This document shows, one piece after another, positions 1 through 8,653 of a stretch of 60,519 nucleotides of DNA; within the stretch, counting starts at the first letter, position 1, and every line of letters starts with the position of its first letter. Origin of the DNA: Flavobacteriaceae bacterium. GTDB lineage: Bacteria > Bacteroidota > Bacteroidia > Flavobacteriales > Flavobacteriaceae. The stretch lies in NCBI GenBank assembly GCA_028284745.1, contig JANQRC010000001.1, positions 1-60,519 of the forward strand. The letters are read 5' to 3'. The position numbers were made by a program, and so were the translations under genes. The notes below the pieces were generated by a model, which saw nothing but the letters and a program-made list of their open reading frames with translations, was not told where the DNA came from and searched no databases.

Positions 1-58
1 TGACCACTGACCACTGACCACTGACCACTGACCACTGACCACTGACCACTGACCACTG
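1..58. repeat. Heptamer tandem repeat (TGACCAC)n
   Basis: Eight perfect copies of the 7-base unit TGACCAC fill the left edge and may continue outside the window. The array ends just before the stop codon of the minus-strand aminotransferase, so it lies in that gene's 3' flank. It is one of four heptameric arrays in the first 13 kb, each with a different unit. Confidence 0.95.
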
Positions 59-59
59 G

Positions 60-983
60 TTACTGGCTGCCATCTTGAATCGCTTCCTCGACAAGTTGCT
101 GATATAATTGCTGAAGGCGTTTTGTGATGTTGCCAGGCACTTTGCCATCATTGATGGTTCTTCCGTCTACTTCAGTAACAGGTGTGATCCCACCAAACGA
201 ACCGGTCACAAAGGCTTCGTCGGCACCATACACATCAAAGAGCGAGAAATTCTTCTGCCTGCAAGGAATGCCAGATCGATGGCAGGCTTGGATCACTTTT
301 CCTCTGGTGATGCCATTCATGCAATACTGTCCGGTAGAGGTCCATACTTGACCGTCCTTCACCATAAAGAAGTTGGTGGCGTTGCATGTGGAAACAAAAC
401 CATTGATGTCGAGCATCAGGGCTTCGTCAGCACCTGCTTGCAACGCTTGGATCAATGCTTGCACCTCGTGTAATTTGCTGTGACAATTGAGTCGAGGATC
501 CAGATAATCGGGCGAACCGCGACGAATGGTGCTGGTAAACAACTTGACGCCTTTTTCCTTACTGTCTGGCGATGCCTTCTTATGTTCGGCAATGATGACC
601 ACGTTAGGGCCTGAGATGGTGAGCCTGGGGTCCTGTGAAGGTGTTTTCTTGATACCCCGCGTTACCATGACGCGTACATGCACATGGTCTTGCATCTTGT
701 TAGCTTCAAGAGTCTTTTGGATATCTTTCAAGAGCATTTCACGTGTGAAGGGAAGTTCCATGCCAATGGTCGCAGCACCTTGCCACAAACGGTTAAAATG
801 TTCTTTTAAGAAGACCAATACCCCCTGGTGCAAGCGAAGTGCTTCCCATACACCATCGCCTACCAAATAACCGCTATCGAATACGGATATCTTGGCTTCG
901 TTCCGTAGAGACAATTCACCATTTACCATGACCTGAATGGTTTCGTTACGAGGGTCTGTGATCGCGTTGTGCGTGCCGTGCAT
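60..983 (-). CDS. Class IV PLP-dependent aminotransferase (branched-chain / D-amino acid type)
   Basis: This cytoplasmic 307-residue protein belongs to fold-type IV aminotransferases, the family of IlvE, D-alanine aminotransferase and aminodeoxychorismate lyase. Visible hallmarks are the N-terminal FDSGYLVGDGVWE segment, the probable PLP lysine K170 in LNCHSKLHEV, and E187 in DEALMLD followed by a Ser/Thr/Asn-rich NGFVSTCNATNFF loop that binds the cofactor. Length is normal for the family. The ATG at 983 begins MHGTHNAITD. It stands alone on the minus strand with a heptamer repeat at its 3' end. Substrate cannot be fixed from the sequence: a branched-chain or D-amino acid enzyme are both possible, so no gene symbol is given. 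Confidence 0.85.
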   Translation of the reverse strand: MHGTHNAITDPRNETIQVMVNGELSLRNEAKISVFDSGYLVGDGVWEALRLHQGVLVFLKEHFNRLWQGAATIGMELPFTREMLLKDIQKTLEANKMQDHVHVRVMVTRGIKKTPSQDPRLTISGPNVVIIAEHKKASPDSKEKGVKLFTSTIRRGSPDYLDPRLNCHSKLHEVQALIQALQAGADEALMLDINGFVSTCNATNFFMVKDGQVWTSTGQYCMNGITRGKVIQACHRSGIPCRQKNFSLFDVYGADEAFVTGSFGGITPVTEVDGRTINDGKVPGNITKRLQQLYQQLVEEAIQDGSQ

Positions 984-1052
984 TGTTCAGAATGAATTTG
1001 TTCAACTAAATATAGGAAGAAAACCCTTCATTGTACTTTCTATGATAAAAGA

Positions 1053-3011
1053 TCACACAGGCAACAAAAAACTTTTGATAAAGCGCACGATGCCACTTTT
1101 TGCCCTGCCTTTTACATCGGCATCGATCAAGATGAGGTCTTCAGGTTGCTTCTTGAAGTAGATGCCGCTCATAAATACATCTACCACGTTCACCTCTGAT
1201 TCTACTTGAAAGCGCGTATTGCGTTGCCATGCCAGGATACGGCTGCTGGCCACACTGGTATTGGCACGGGCCTCGTTGGCCAATATGGGTTTCCCTGTGG
1301 TGAGCAGTATCAGCTTGCCTGGGCCTTTTGCGGTAGTAAAGATCAATTTGCCGAGTAGGAGTGAAGTCAACCGCATGCTCACCACTGCCGATAGCGCAAT
1401 GCCTTCGCTCATGCCCACAAAGTCTTTGAAACGAAAGACCACTTCTTCGCCTTCGGCCAGATCCCATTCTACGAATTCCTTTCCACCCATGGCTCGGAAA
1501 TAGACATCTTCGAGCTCTTGGCCCACCACGATCTTGTTCATTGCGTAGTTGTTGGTAAAGATCCTTCCCAGAGCAGCTTTGCTCCATTGCGGGATCACAA
1601 ACTTGGGTGCGCGACCGCTAGGCTCAAACGAACGAGAGACATAGAAATTGGTACCACAATCTGCAGGAATCGTGTATTGATTGTCGCAAGGTTGTAATTG
1701 CCCACGCAACATATGGTCAGTTCCTTCTAGCAAACCGATGTAATTCTTCGTCCTCGATGAAAATGCTACACGCGAAAAGACGTAGAGAAAGCTTTTCAGA
1801 ATGACGAGCCCGAACAGAACGTCCATCAATAAGTTGAAGAACAGCACCCCATCGAAGATGCCCATCAATGATTTTCGTAGCAAACGCTTCACATCTTCGG
1901 TCTTGTTGGCCACCAATACTTCGGTATTATTGGCCAGTTTCTGAATACTATCGTTGGCGTTGGAGGCCATATCGCGCACATTGCCTTCCAGTTTGCCTCT
2001 TCCTTTGCGTCGCTGCTTCCCCCAACTTCGCTCCATTTCGCCTTTGCCAGCATTCTTGGCGTGGCAGAACAAGTTTAATGGAAAGCACTCTTTGGCTTTC
2101 AGCCCTGGGATCACTTTGCTCACCGAGTCGGGCACTACATCGTAATAGACTTCACCAGCGATCTTGGGCAGTTCTTTGGATTGGTCTTTTGATTTGGCCT
2201 TGATGCGCTTGGTGGAGGCATCGATCTTCATGCGAAGGGTGTCCATGCAGAAGTCTACGGTGCGTACCATATCATGTTGAAACTGACTTCGCTTGTAGCG
2301 ATTCACACTATCAGTAGATATCACGAGCCCTTGTTCGTAGATGCTGTCGATAGTGGCTTTTTTCGCTTTGTTAGAAAATAGAGCACTTGGGATGATGAAA
2401 AATAACAAGGGAGACCAATAGAGCAAGGACTTCAACACAAGACCCAAGCTATTCTTCACGCCTGTTTCCTTGAAGATGGAGAGGTTCTGTTGGATGGCCA
2501 GATAGATAAAGCGAATGAGCAAGCTATAGGCGGCAAACAGGATCCAATGTTGCCAATCTAGCACTAGCCAAATAACTGCTAGCATTGCCACAAAAGGCCA
2601 CGAGCGAATTCGCCCTTCGTCGATGTAATAGAGAAAAGCAACCTTGTAACAGACAAAATGTAGGATGGTGAACAAGCGTACGTTTCCTAACAGTGTATCA
2701 GTATTAGAAGCCCACCAAAGCAACAGCGCAAAGAAATAGGGCAATAGCCCTAACAATCTATCGTACTCCTTACTCTTTATGGTGAAGAAGATTCCCAGCG
2801 GTAGCAGCAGAAGTGGTACGAAGTACAACAACCGAAATAACGAGGCTTTGTCTGCTTGATAGTTGTAGAGGTCTGTCATTGAGAATCCAAACAGTGCAAA
2901 GAGCGAAAAATCGTGAATGGCAGGCAATAGCCCTAACAACACCACAAACAGGAAGCACTCCTTTTCTGTGACGTTGGCCACCCGTTTTCTAATTCGGGAC
3001 ATGAACGGCAT
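1053..3011 (-). CDS. Large membrane protein, AIM24-like C-terminus
   Basis: A 652-residue protein whose N-terminal ~220 residues hold roughly six hydrophobic segments. A polar middle (about 220-400) is rich in Lys, Asn and Asp. Another hydrophobic segment lies near 400, and the C-terminal ~220 residues are soluble and beta-rich. The C-terminal stretch (GKLILLTTGKPILANEA, then SRILAWQRNTRF) resembles AIM24/TIGR00266-type folds, but this is a by-eye resemblance only. A second ATG three codons in (3002) is an equally good start. It is divergent from pyrR with a 186-base gap. Function is unknown; a membrane-anchored sensor or scaffold is possible. Confidence 0.75.
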   Translation of the reverse strand: MPFMSRIRKRVANVTEKECFLFVVLLGLLPAIHDFSLFALFGFSMTDLYNYQADKASLFRLLYFVPLLLLPLGIFFTIKSKEYDRLLGLLPYFFALLLWWASNTDTLLGNVRLFTILHFVCYKVAFLYYIDEGRIRSWPFVAMLAVIWLVLDWQHWILFAAYSLLIRFIYLAIQQNLSIFKETGVKNSLGLVLKSLLYWSPLLFFIIPSALFSNKAKKATIDSIYEQGLVISTDSVNRYKRSQFQHDMVRTVDFCMDTLRMKIDASTKRIKAKSKDQSKELPKIAGEVYYDVVPDSVSKVIPGLKAKECFPLNLFCHAKNAGKGEMERSWGKQRRKGRGKLEGNVRDMASNANDSIQKLANNTEVLVANKTEDVKRLLRKSLMGIFDGVLFFNLLMDVLFGLVILKSFLYVFSRVAFSSRTKNYIGLLEGTDHMLRGQLQPCDNQYTIPADCGTNFYVSRSFEPSGRAPKFVIPQWSKAALGRIFTNNYAMNKIVVGQELEDVYFRAMGGKEFVEWDLAEGEEVVFRFKDFVGMSEGIALSAVVSMRLTSLLLGKLIFTTAKGPGKLILLTTGKPILANEARANTSVASSRILAWQRNTRFQVESEVNVVDVFMSGIYFKKQPEDLILIDADVKGRAKSGIVRFIKSFLLPV

Positions 3012-3170
3012 GAGTGGTTATGGTTGGTTGTTGGATCACATTCTGACTGAATTTTTGGCAGGCAGGAGTGAAGTTAGTTGAAATTTATGCCAAAATCAAC
3101 CACAAAGCAGTAAAATTCTTTTTCGTTCCAGAACAAGCTAACTTGCGTTACTGCATTTCGTAAAAAAACT

Positions 3171-3178
3171 TATTTTTG
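3171..3178 (+). promoter_or_regulatory. Probable -7 box for the pyrR operon
   Basis: TATTTTTG matches the Bacteroidota -7 consensus TANNTTTG exactly and lies 19 bases before the pyrR ATG. No clear TTTG -33 element is present at the usual 19-21 base spacing, so the promoter is inferred from the -7 box alone. Confidence 0.5.
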
Positions 3179-3197
3179 CATCAATACCATCACACGC

Positions 3198-3752
3198 ATG
3201 AGTCACAAAGTGCTACTCTCTTCCAAAGAAGTGAACATCATCCTGCACCGTCTGGCGTGTCAACTCATTGAAAATCACTTAGATTTTAAGAATACTGTCT
3301 TGATCGGGCTGCAACCCAGAGGCATCTTTGTTGCGAATCGACTGATCAAGATCCTTCAAGAAGAATATCAGATCGAGGATATTCAACTAGGACAGTTGGA
3401 CATCACATTCTATCGCGACGATTTCCGCCGTAGCGAGAAGATACTGGCCGCCAATTCTACAGAGATGGACTTTCTGGTCGAAGGCCAGAAAGTGGTCTTC
3501 ATTGATGATGTGCTGTATACCGGGCGTAGCGTACGTGCAGCACTTACGGCCATTCAGGCGTATGGCAGACCTACCTCTGTAGAACTGCTATGCCTTATCG
3601 ACCGCCGTTTTAGCCGTCATCTGCCCATTCAACCTAACTACCGCGGTAGGCAAGTGGATGTGATCAATAACGAGAAGGTAAAGGTAACTTGGGAAGAGCA
3701 GGAGGGTGAAGATGCGGTCTATTTGATAACCAAAACTGAGCAAGCTGAATGA
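3198..3752 (+). CDS. pyrR: PyrR-type phosphoribosyltransferase
   Basis: A 184-residue type I phosphoribosyltransferase of the PyrR family (pyrimidine operon regulator / uracil phosphoribosyltransferase). The PRPP-binding motif is clear at about residues 99-113 (VVFIDDVLYTGRSVR), and an upstream LIGLQPRGIFVANRL segment is the typical PyrR N-terminal loop. Length matches the family. It is first in a tightly overlapping run: its stop overlaps the pyrB start by four bases. Whether it acts as an RNA-binding attenuator in this phylum is not shown by the sequence; no attenuator hairpin was recognised upstream. Confidence 0.92.
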   Translation: MSHKVLLSSKEVNIILHRLACQLIENHLDFKNTVLIGLQPRGIFVANRLIKILQEEYQIEDIQLGQLDITFYRDDFRRSEKILAANSTEMDFLVEGQKVVFIDDVLYTGRSVRAALTAIQAYGRPTSVELLCLIDRRFSRHLPIQPNYRGRQVDVINNEKVKVTWEEQEGEDAVYLITKTEQAE

Positions 3753-4678
3753 AAGTACTGAGTGTCGACCATCTATTGGGAATAAAATATCTTAAAGAAG
3801 AAGACATCCATTTGATCTTTGAGACGGCCGACCAGTTCAAAGAGGTGATCAATCGCCCGATCAAGAAAGTACCTTCGCTTCGTGATATCACCATTGCCAA
3901 CCTGTTTTTTGAAAATAGTACGCGTACCAAACTCTCCTTTGAACTGGCAGAAAAACGCCTTTCGGCCGATGTGATCAACTTTTCGGCTTCACAATCCTCT
4001 GTAAAGAAAGGAGAGACACTTGTCGATACAGTGAACAACATACTGTCTATGAAAGTAGACATGGTGGTCATGCGTCATTCCAGTCCGGGTGCCGGAGTAT
4101 TTTTATCGCGCCATGTAGATGCCAGTATCATCAATGCTGGCGATGGTGCGCACGAACACCCAACACAGGCCCTGCTCGATTGTTTTTCGATCAGGGAACG
4201 CTTGGGCGATGTTGCTGGAAAGAAGGTGGTCATTGTTGGCGACATTCTACATAGTCGCGTAGCTTTGTCTAATATTTTTGCGCTACAATTACTTGGAGCC
4301 GAAGTTAAGGTTTGTGGCCCTAAGACATTAATTCCTAAGCATATAGAATCTTTGGGAATTGATGTAGTGTTAGATTTGGAACGCGCTTTGCAATGGTGCG
4401 ATGTCGCCAACATGCTACGTGTACAAAACGAACGAATGGACATTAGTTATTTTCCGTCCACAAGAGAATACACCAAACAGTATGGAGTGAGTCGGAAGCT
4501 ATTGGATTCACTGGATAAAGAAATTGTGATCATGCATCCCGGCCCCATCAATCGTGGTGTCGAGATCACTAGCGATGTGGCCGACTCTGAACAGGCCATT
4601 ATTCTAGACCAAGTTGAGAATGGCGTTGCCGTCCGCATGGCTGTCATCTATCTTTTGGCTTCAAAACTTAAACAGTAA
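3749..4678 (+). CDS. pyrB: Aspartate carbamoyltransferase catalytic subunit
   Basis: A 309-residue enzyme that condenses carbamoyl phosphate with aspartate in the committed step of pyrimidine synthesis. The carbamoyl-phosphate loop FFENSTRTKLSFE (S57-T58-R59-T60) and the HEHPTQALLDCFSIRE motif are both intact, as is the C-terminal MHPGPINRGVEI segment. Full length for a catalytic chain; no pyrI regulatory chain is next to it. It overlaps pyrR by four bases (ATGA) and is followed after 10 bases by the STAS-like gene, so the run is probably one transcript. Confidence 0.95.
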   Translation: MKVLSVDHLLGIKYLKEEDIHLIFETADQFKEVINRPIKKVPSLRDITIANLFFENSTRTKLSFELAEKRLSADVINFSASQSSVKKGETLVDTVNNILSMKVDMVVMRHSSPGAGVFLSRHVDASIINAGDGAHEHPTQALLDCFSIRERLGDVAGKKVVIVGDILHSRVALSNIFALQLLGAEVKVCGPKTLIPKHIESLGIDVVLDLERALQWCDVANMLRVQNERMDISYFPSTREYTKQYGVSRKLLDSLDKEIVIMHPGPINRGVEITSDVADSEQAIILDQVENGVAVRMAVIYLLASKLKQ

Positions 4679-4688
4679 ACAATACACA

Positions 4689-5024
4689 ATGATCATTACC
4701 AAACAAGGTACCACCAGTGTAGTGACCCGTGAAGCAACCACCTTTCCAGAATTCATGCAGCGACTTCAGCGAGAATACACAAAGCTCCAGCATGAAAATA
4801 TGGTCGTCGACCTTTTCTCGTTAGAAAGTGTTACACACGTTGAGGTCGCAGATTTCTTATCCCTTTCACAGAAGCATCAAGAAGGGAACAAGTCTTTTGT
4901 GATCGTGTCGCGTTCAGTTGATATCGATAAAGTACCCGAAGCATTGCAAGTGGTGCCTACCTTGCAAGAAGCGCATGACATTATAGAGATGGAAGAGATC
5001 GAAAGAGATCTTTTTAGCGAATGA
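4689..5024 (+). CDS. STAS-like small protein upstream of rnz
   Basis: A 111-residue cytoplasmic protein. The central part (MVVDLFSLESVTHVEVADFL, then NKSFVIVSRSV, then LQEAHDIIEMEEIE) has the alternating strand-helix pattern and the final eeAhdiI-type helix of STAS / anti-sigma-antagonist domains, though a phosphorylatable Ser is not obvious. The ATG at 4689 was chosen because a longer start would lie inside pyrB. Its stop overlaps the rnz start by four bases, so translation is probably coupled to RNase Z. The biological role is not known from the sequence. Confidence 0.75.
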   Translation: MIITKQGTTSVVTREATTFPEFMQRLQREYTKLQHENMVVDLFSLESVTHVEVADFLSLSQKHQEGNKSFVIVSRSVDIDKVPEALQVVPTLQEAHDIIEMEEIERDLFSE

Positions 5025-5926
5025 AACTTACGATTCTAGGTTGTTATTCTGCCACGCCTCGTCATGACACCCACCCAACGGCGCAGGTGCTAGAAGTGGC
5101 AGGTCACATTTTCTTGATCGATTGTGGTGAAGGGACACAAGTGCAATTACGCCGAAAGAAGATTCGCTTTTCACGCATCAAGCATGTCTTTATCTCACAC
5201 TTGCATGGCGATCATTACTATGGGCTTGTCGGTTTGATAGGGACTTTCCAACTATTGGGCCGTGAAGCTCCTTTGCATATCCATGGCCCAAAGGGTCTCA
5301 AAGACATTATCTTGTTGCAGTTGAAGCTGGGGAAGTCATACACATCCTATGCATTGCATTTCCATGAGCTGGAAACAAGAGAACCCGTGTTGTTGTTTGA
5401 AGATGAGAAAGTAACGGTCATGACCATTCCGCTAGATCATCGTATCTATACCAATGGTTTTTTGTTTAGAGAGAAGCCAGGCTTACGGAAGTTAACTATT
5501 GACGCCATTCGGGAGGCAAACATTGATCAAGCCTATTTCAAAAAGTTGCAACATGGTTTTGATGTTGTCAATGAAGAAGGCACGCTTATTAAGAATGAGA
5601 GCGTCACTACAGGTCCGCCCAAGCCCAAAAGCTACGCATATTGCAGCGACACGGCATATTTTCCGCAGCTAGTCGCGCAGATCAAACATGCGACGGTCCT
5701 GTATCATGAAGCTACTTTTCTTTCTAAGCATGAGGACTTGGCCCAAAAGACAAAGCATACCACGGCAAAGCAAGCTGCGGAGATCGCCAAACAAGCCGAA
5801 GTAGGGCAGTTGATCTTGGGGCATTACTCAACACGTTATACCGATCTTGGTCTTTTCAAAGAAGAGGCAGAAGTAATTTTTCGATCTGTGCTATTGGCAG
5901 AAGATGGTAAGGAGTTTGCCTTTTAG
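5021..5926 (+). CDS. rnz: Ribonuclease Z
   Basis: A 301-residue metallo-beta-lactamase-fold endonuclease that trims the 3' ends of pre-tRNAs. The zinc motif SHLHGDH (H60, H62, D64, H65) is intact, with the N-terminal CYSATPRHDTHPTAQ substrate region, YCSDT around residue 208, the HEATF motif and the late GHYSTRY histidine motif. Length is normal for the short bacterial form. Start overlaps the STAS-like stop, and the 3' end overlaps the convergent membrane-protein gene by four bases. Confidence 0.95.
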   Translation: MKLTILGCYSATPRHDTHPTAQVLEVAGHIFLIDCGEGTQVQLRRKKIRFSRIKHVFISHLHGDHYYGLVGLIGTFQLLGREAPLHIHGPKGLKDIILLQLKLGKSYTSYALHFHELETREPVLLFEDEKVTVMTIPLDHRIYTNGFLFREKPGLRKLTIDAIREANIDQAYFKKLQHGFDVVNEEGTLIKNESVTTGPPKPKSYAYCSDTAYFPQLVAQIKHATVLYHEATFLSKHEDLAQKTKHTTAKQAAEIAKQAEVGQLILGHYSTRYTDLGLFKEEAEVIFRSVLLAEDGKEFAF

Positions 5927-6369
5927 GCGAGTGGAGTATTCCTGAAAGACTGTGCCCAAAATATGTAGCCAAATACGAAACCTGCCGAGCCTACCAAGGT
6001 GCGAAGTTCGATAAAAGGTGTATTGTCCTGGCTTTCTAGATAATTGCCACAGACCAGGCCTATTACGACCCCAAGCAGCAATACAGTTAAGAAGCCAAAC
6101 AGTTTATCATTGAGCGTCAGAGAAATAATCCTTCTTTTCGGTATGAAGAAATGTGCCGCCAGCGCACCCCATAGATAGATGAGTATGAAGAACGAATCAT
6201 TGGTGAATTCTTGGACGATCTCGCTGATCGTATTGCCACCTATGCCGTCGCTTCCCCAGATCACATCAAAAAGAATTAGTATCGAGGCCAACACGATCAA
6301 CACGCCTTGGATGAATAGATTCACATTTTTTGTAGAGAACTTCCTGTTTGCTATGACGATCTTGCTCAT
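5923..6369 (-). CDS. Four-helix membrane protein, paralogue A of tandem pair
   Basis: A 148-residue integral membrane protein with four hydrophobic segments. It shares a layout with the next upstream gene: an NTISEIVQEFTNDSFF loop (DTVSDILKKWSYDKFF in the partner), a following WG-ALAAHFF helix (WGVLFGHFF), then YLESQD (FLEKQD) and a final helix ending YIFWAQ (HFIWTQ). The pair therefore probably arose by tandem duplication. It starts one base after the partner's stop codon. The family was not recognised and no catalytic residues are visible. Confidence 0.7.
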   Translation of the reverse strand: MSKIVIANRKFSTKNVNLFIQGVLIVLASILILFDVIWGSDGIGGNTISEIVQEFTNDSFFILIYLWGALAAHFFIPKRRIISLTLNDKLFGFLTVLLLGVVIGLVCGNYLESQDNTPFIELRTLVGSAGFVFGYIFWAQSFRNTPLA

Positions 6370-6370
6370 A

Positions 6371-6811
6371 TTACCCTAGATTTTGTGTCCAAATAAAATG
6401 TCCGTAGCAAACACCTAGCAACAACAATATAAGATGCCAAAAGGGTCTTACCCTCAATGTGTCTTGCTTTTCTAGAAAGTAACCGATGCCGATCATGATG
6501 CCCACAATGGCAACAACTACGATCACAGGCCACCAATCGCTCAAGAGGTTGGACATAAAATGATCGATAGTGGGGAAAGGCCGTTGCGTGACGCCTAAGA
6601 AAAAATGACCGAAGAGAACTCCCCAACCGAAGGAGAGAAAGAAGAATTTATCATAAGACCATTTTTTCAAGATATCACTTACAGTATCGTCTTCTTTGTC
6701 GTTGATGAACAGCACGATATTCATGCCCAGCACAAAACTCACGGCAGCGATAATGATCAATGCAACGGTCTGTGGGTTGCCAAATTCGTTAAGTATGAGT
6801 AGTTCTCGCAT
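6371..6811 (-). CDS. Four-helix membrane protein, paralogue B of tandem pair
   Basis: A 146-residue membrane protein with four hydrophobic segments and an acidic cytoplasmic or periplasmic loop (INDKEDDTVSD). It is the first gene of the tandem pair, and its sequence pattern aligns along its whole length with the downstream copy. A membrane role with unknown substrate is all that can be supported. The ATG at 6811 begins MRELLILNEF; no signal peptide beyond the first helix is needed. Confidence 0.7.
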   Translation of the reverse strand: MRELLILNEFGNPQTVALIIIAAVSFVLGMNIVLFINDKEDDTVSDILKKWSYDKFFFLSFGWGVLFGHFFLGVTQRPFPTIDHFMSNLLSDWWPVIVVVAIVGIMIGIGYFLEKQDTLRVRPFWHLILLLLGVCYGHFIWTQNLG

Positions 6812-6848
6812 GGTATAAAGATACTGCGATCCGATGCTTCGATACTCC

Positions 6849-7355
6849 CTACCGATGGGGATTTCTCAACGAATATTTTCTGTCCCAACAATTGTCTGCT
6901 GCATTCCAGTATTCTTTTTCAAACTGAAAGAAACGCTCTAAGATGCGAACAGAGCTTTCGTTCTCTCTATTCACGTACGCATGAAGCGTTGGGATGTGCA
7001 TACTCTTGAAGGCATGTTCAATAAGTCCTTGTGCAACCTCGCTGCCAAAGCCATTGCCCCAAAACTTTTGAAGCAACCGATAACCGACCTCCCATTCTTG
7101 TTCATCATTCTTGATGATGGCACAAGTGCCGACAAACTCTCTCGAGGTATCTACAATGGCCCATACCCAAAAAGCATTGTTTGGCTTGTGGTATAATTCA
7201 ATGACTCGTTCCAGATCTTTCCTGTTTTCTTCGAGGGTCAAGGCCTTACCGCCCACATAGCGCATTACGCTGGCATCTCCTTGCATTTCATCGTAGCATG
7301 GAAGGTCATTGACGATGAGCGGCCTCACAGACAGTCTAGCAGTTTTAAATACCAT
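6849..7355 (-). CDS. GNAT N-acetyltransferase (RimJ/RimL-like)
   Basis: A 168-residue acetyltransferase of the GNAT superfamily, transferring acetyl from acetyl-CoA to an amine. TARLSVRPL at the N-terminus, EVGYRLLQKFWGNGFGSEVAQGLIEHAF (acetyl-CoA loop and following helix) and a late YVNRENESSVRILERF segment are typical of the RimJ/RimL-type subfamily. A start at 7388 would use TTG; the ATG at 7355 places the family N-terminus correctly. It follows the transglutaminase-like gene on the same strand with a 29-base gap. Substrate is unknown. Confidence 0.85.
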   Translation of the reverse strand: MVFKTARLSVRPLIVNDLPCYDEMQGDASVMRYVGGKALTLEENRKDLERVIELYHKPNNAFWVWAIVDTSREFVGTCAIIKNDEQEWEVGYRLLQKFWGNGFGSEVAQGLIEHAFKSMHIPTLHAYVNRENESSVRILERFFQFEKEYWNAADNCWDRKYSLRNPHR

Positions 7356-7384
7356 GGTCTTGCTTTTAACTGCGGGATTTTTTA

Positions 7385-8242
7385 TCAATTGGATGCACTT
7401 TGCTGGGCTGAGCGTTCGTGGTCTTCATTCTCCTCGGACTTTTTGGAAAGAATCTTTTTATGGTCGTTGTACAGCATCATGTACTTGAAATAGTTGTTGG
7501 TGAGGATCATCAACAAACTTGTGAGCGAATTAGGGAAGAATGAAAGATTGTTATAAAACCAATCTTGCGACTTGATCTTGTAGTTGAAGATCAAAAAAGG
7601 TATACAATCCGGGTTGAAATAGATCTGCTCAGTATTATCGGTGGTCTGATACGGTAATTTGTTGAATTCTTTAAAACTGAGCTTTTCCCCCTTTTTTGTC
7701 TTGTCAAAAATATCAACGGCAGCAAGCACATTGTCCTCTTCATCGTAGAACAGTATACATCTGCTGGGGTCGATGGCTATCCATTTGCCCATCTCTGGGG
7801 CATATACTTCGTTAAAGGAATGCCCGTACTTGCCTTCGTAGAAACGATCGATCACACCCCATTCTCTGACCTTTATGCCGTTCAAGACGCAGAAATTATT
7901 GAAAACCTGAGAGATGTCACTACACACGCCACCTTTTCCTTCGATAATAGCTTGCATGGCTTTTTCACTAGATGCGCCTACGCCTGGCCCAGGTTTGATG
8001 TAATCGGTGATATGCTTAGAGATCTCTTTGGCTTTTTCAAGTGTGCTAGTGTCATCGAGTTGCAGTAAGAGATTTTGTTCATGAAATATTCTAGGAATAC
8101 TGCTTAAGGAATTGTACCGGTTGTAGTTTTCGGTGACTAACAAATGCTCATCCCTTTTTCTGCTTACCAGAATGTACCTGGCGTAGTATAAGAAAGGATG
8201 CCGTTTAAAGAACCAGTGGATTTTTCGCAGTGTTTTTGCCAT
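7385..8242 (-). CDS. Transglutaminase-like superfamily protein
   Basis: A 285-residue protein with a papain-like transglutaminase core. The triad is visible as C107 in GKGGVCSD, H141 in YGHSFNEVY and D158 in WIAIDPSR, with family spacing. No signal peptide is obvious; the N-terminus is basic and aromatic, and the last ~80 residues (NPDCIPFLIFNYKIKSQDW onward) are a separate poorly conserved region with one weak hydrophobic stretch. Proteins of this class are peptidases or peptide cross-linkers, and the substrate is unknown. It shares a transcript direction with the GNAT gene behind it. Confidence 0.8.
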   Translation of the reverse strand: MAKTLRKIHWFFKRHPFLYYARYILVSRKRDEHLLVTENYNRYNSLSSIPRIFHEQNLLLQLDDTSTLEKAKEISKHITDYIKPGPGVGASSEKAMQAIIEGKGGVCSDISQVFNNFCVLNGIKVREWGVIDRFYEGKYGHSFNEVYAPEMGKWIAIDPSRCILFYDEEDNVLAAVDIFDKTKKGEKLSFKEFNKLPYQTTDNTEQIYFNPDCIPFLIFNYKIKSQDWFYNNLSFFPNSLTSLLMILTNNYFKYMMLYNDHKKILSKKSEENEDHERSAQQSASN

Positions 8243-8653
8243 TGACTTGACGTCGAATATTCTGCCGAAAGATATGAATCTTTATTAAAAGCTTCCCTAA
8301 GGTTCAAGGTCATACGATAAAACATGCCATAAAACCGACTAACGGAATCAGGGCTTCTCATCATTTTGTAAATCAGCTAGTTATAATTCATGTCATTTCA
8401 TCACATGTAAGACCACAAGCATGTGGTTCGCTTGGGTCGCTTCATGAGAGTTTACTACAATTCAGCCATGGTATCTTACAATTGGGTAGATCACTTTTCT
8501 ACAGGCGTTACTTTTTTTAGAATTTCACACCGAGTTTATCATCAATCAAAACACACAGCATGATCAATCTTATTCTTTATTTGGTAGAAGTCATCATGAC
8601 CATGATCGGTAATCTGTAATCTGTAATGTGTATCTTTAACTGAATATTTGTCT
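8243..8653. other. 410-base intergenic region with short heptamer repeat
   Basis: No convincing gene or RNA was found between the transglutaminase-like gene and the sensor kinase. The only structure seen is GTAATCT repeated 2.7 times at 8609-8627, about 30 bases before the kinase ATG. The likely promoters of the two divergent genes must lie here but none matches the consensus well. Confidence 0.6.

Noticed and set aside
3180..5926. pyrR attenuator or PyrR-binding leader
   Set aside because: The leader between the -7 box and ATG is about 20 bases, too short for a PyrR-type RNA switch, and no anti-terminator pair was seen.
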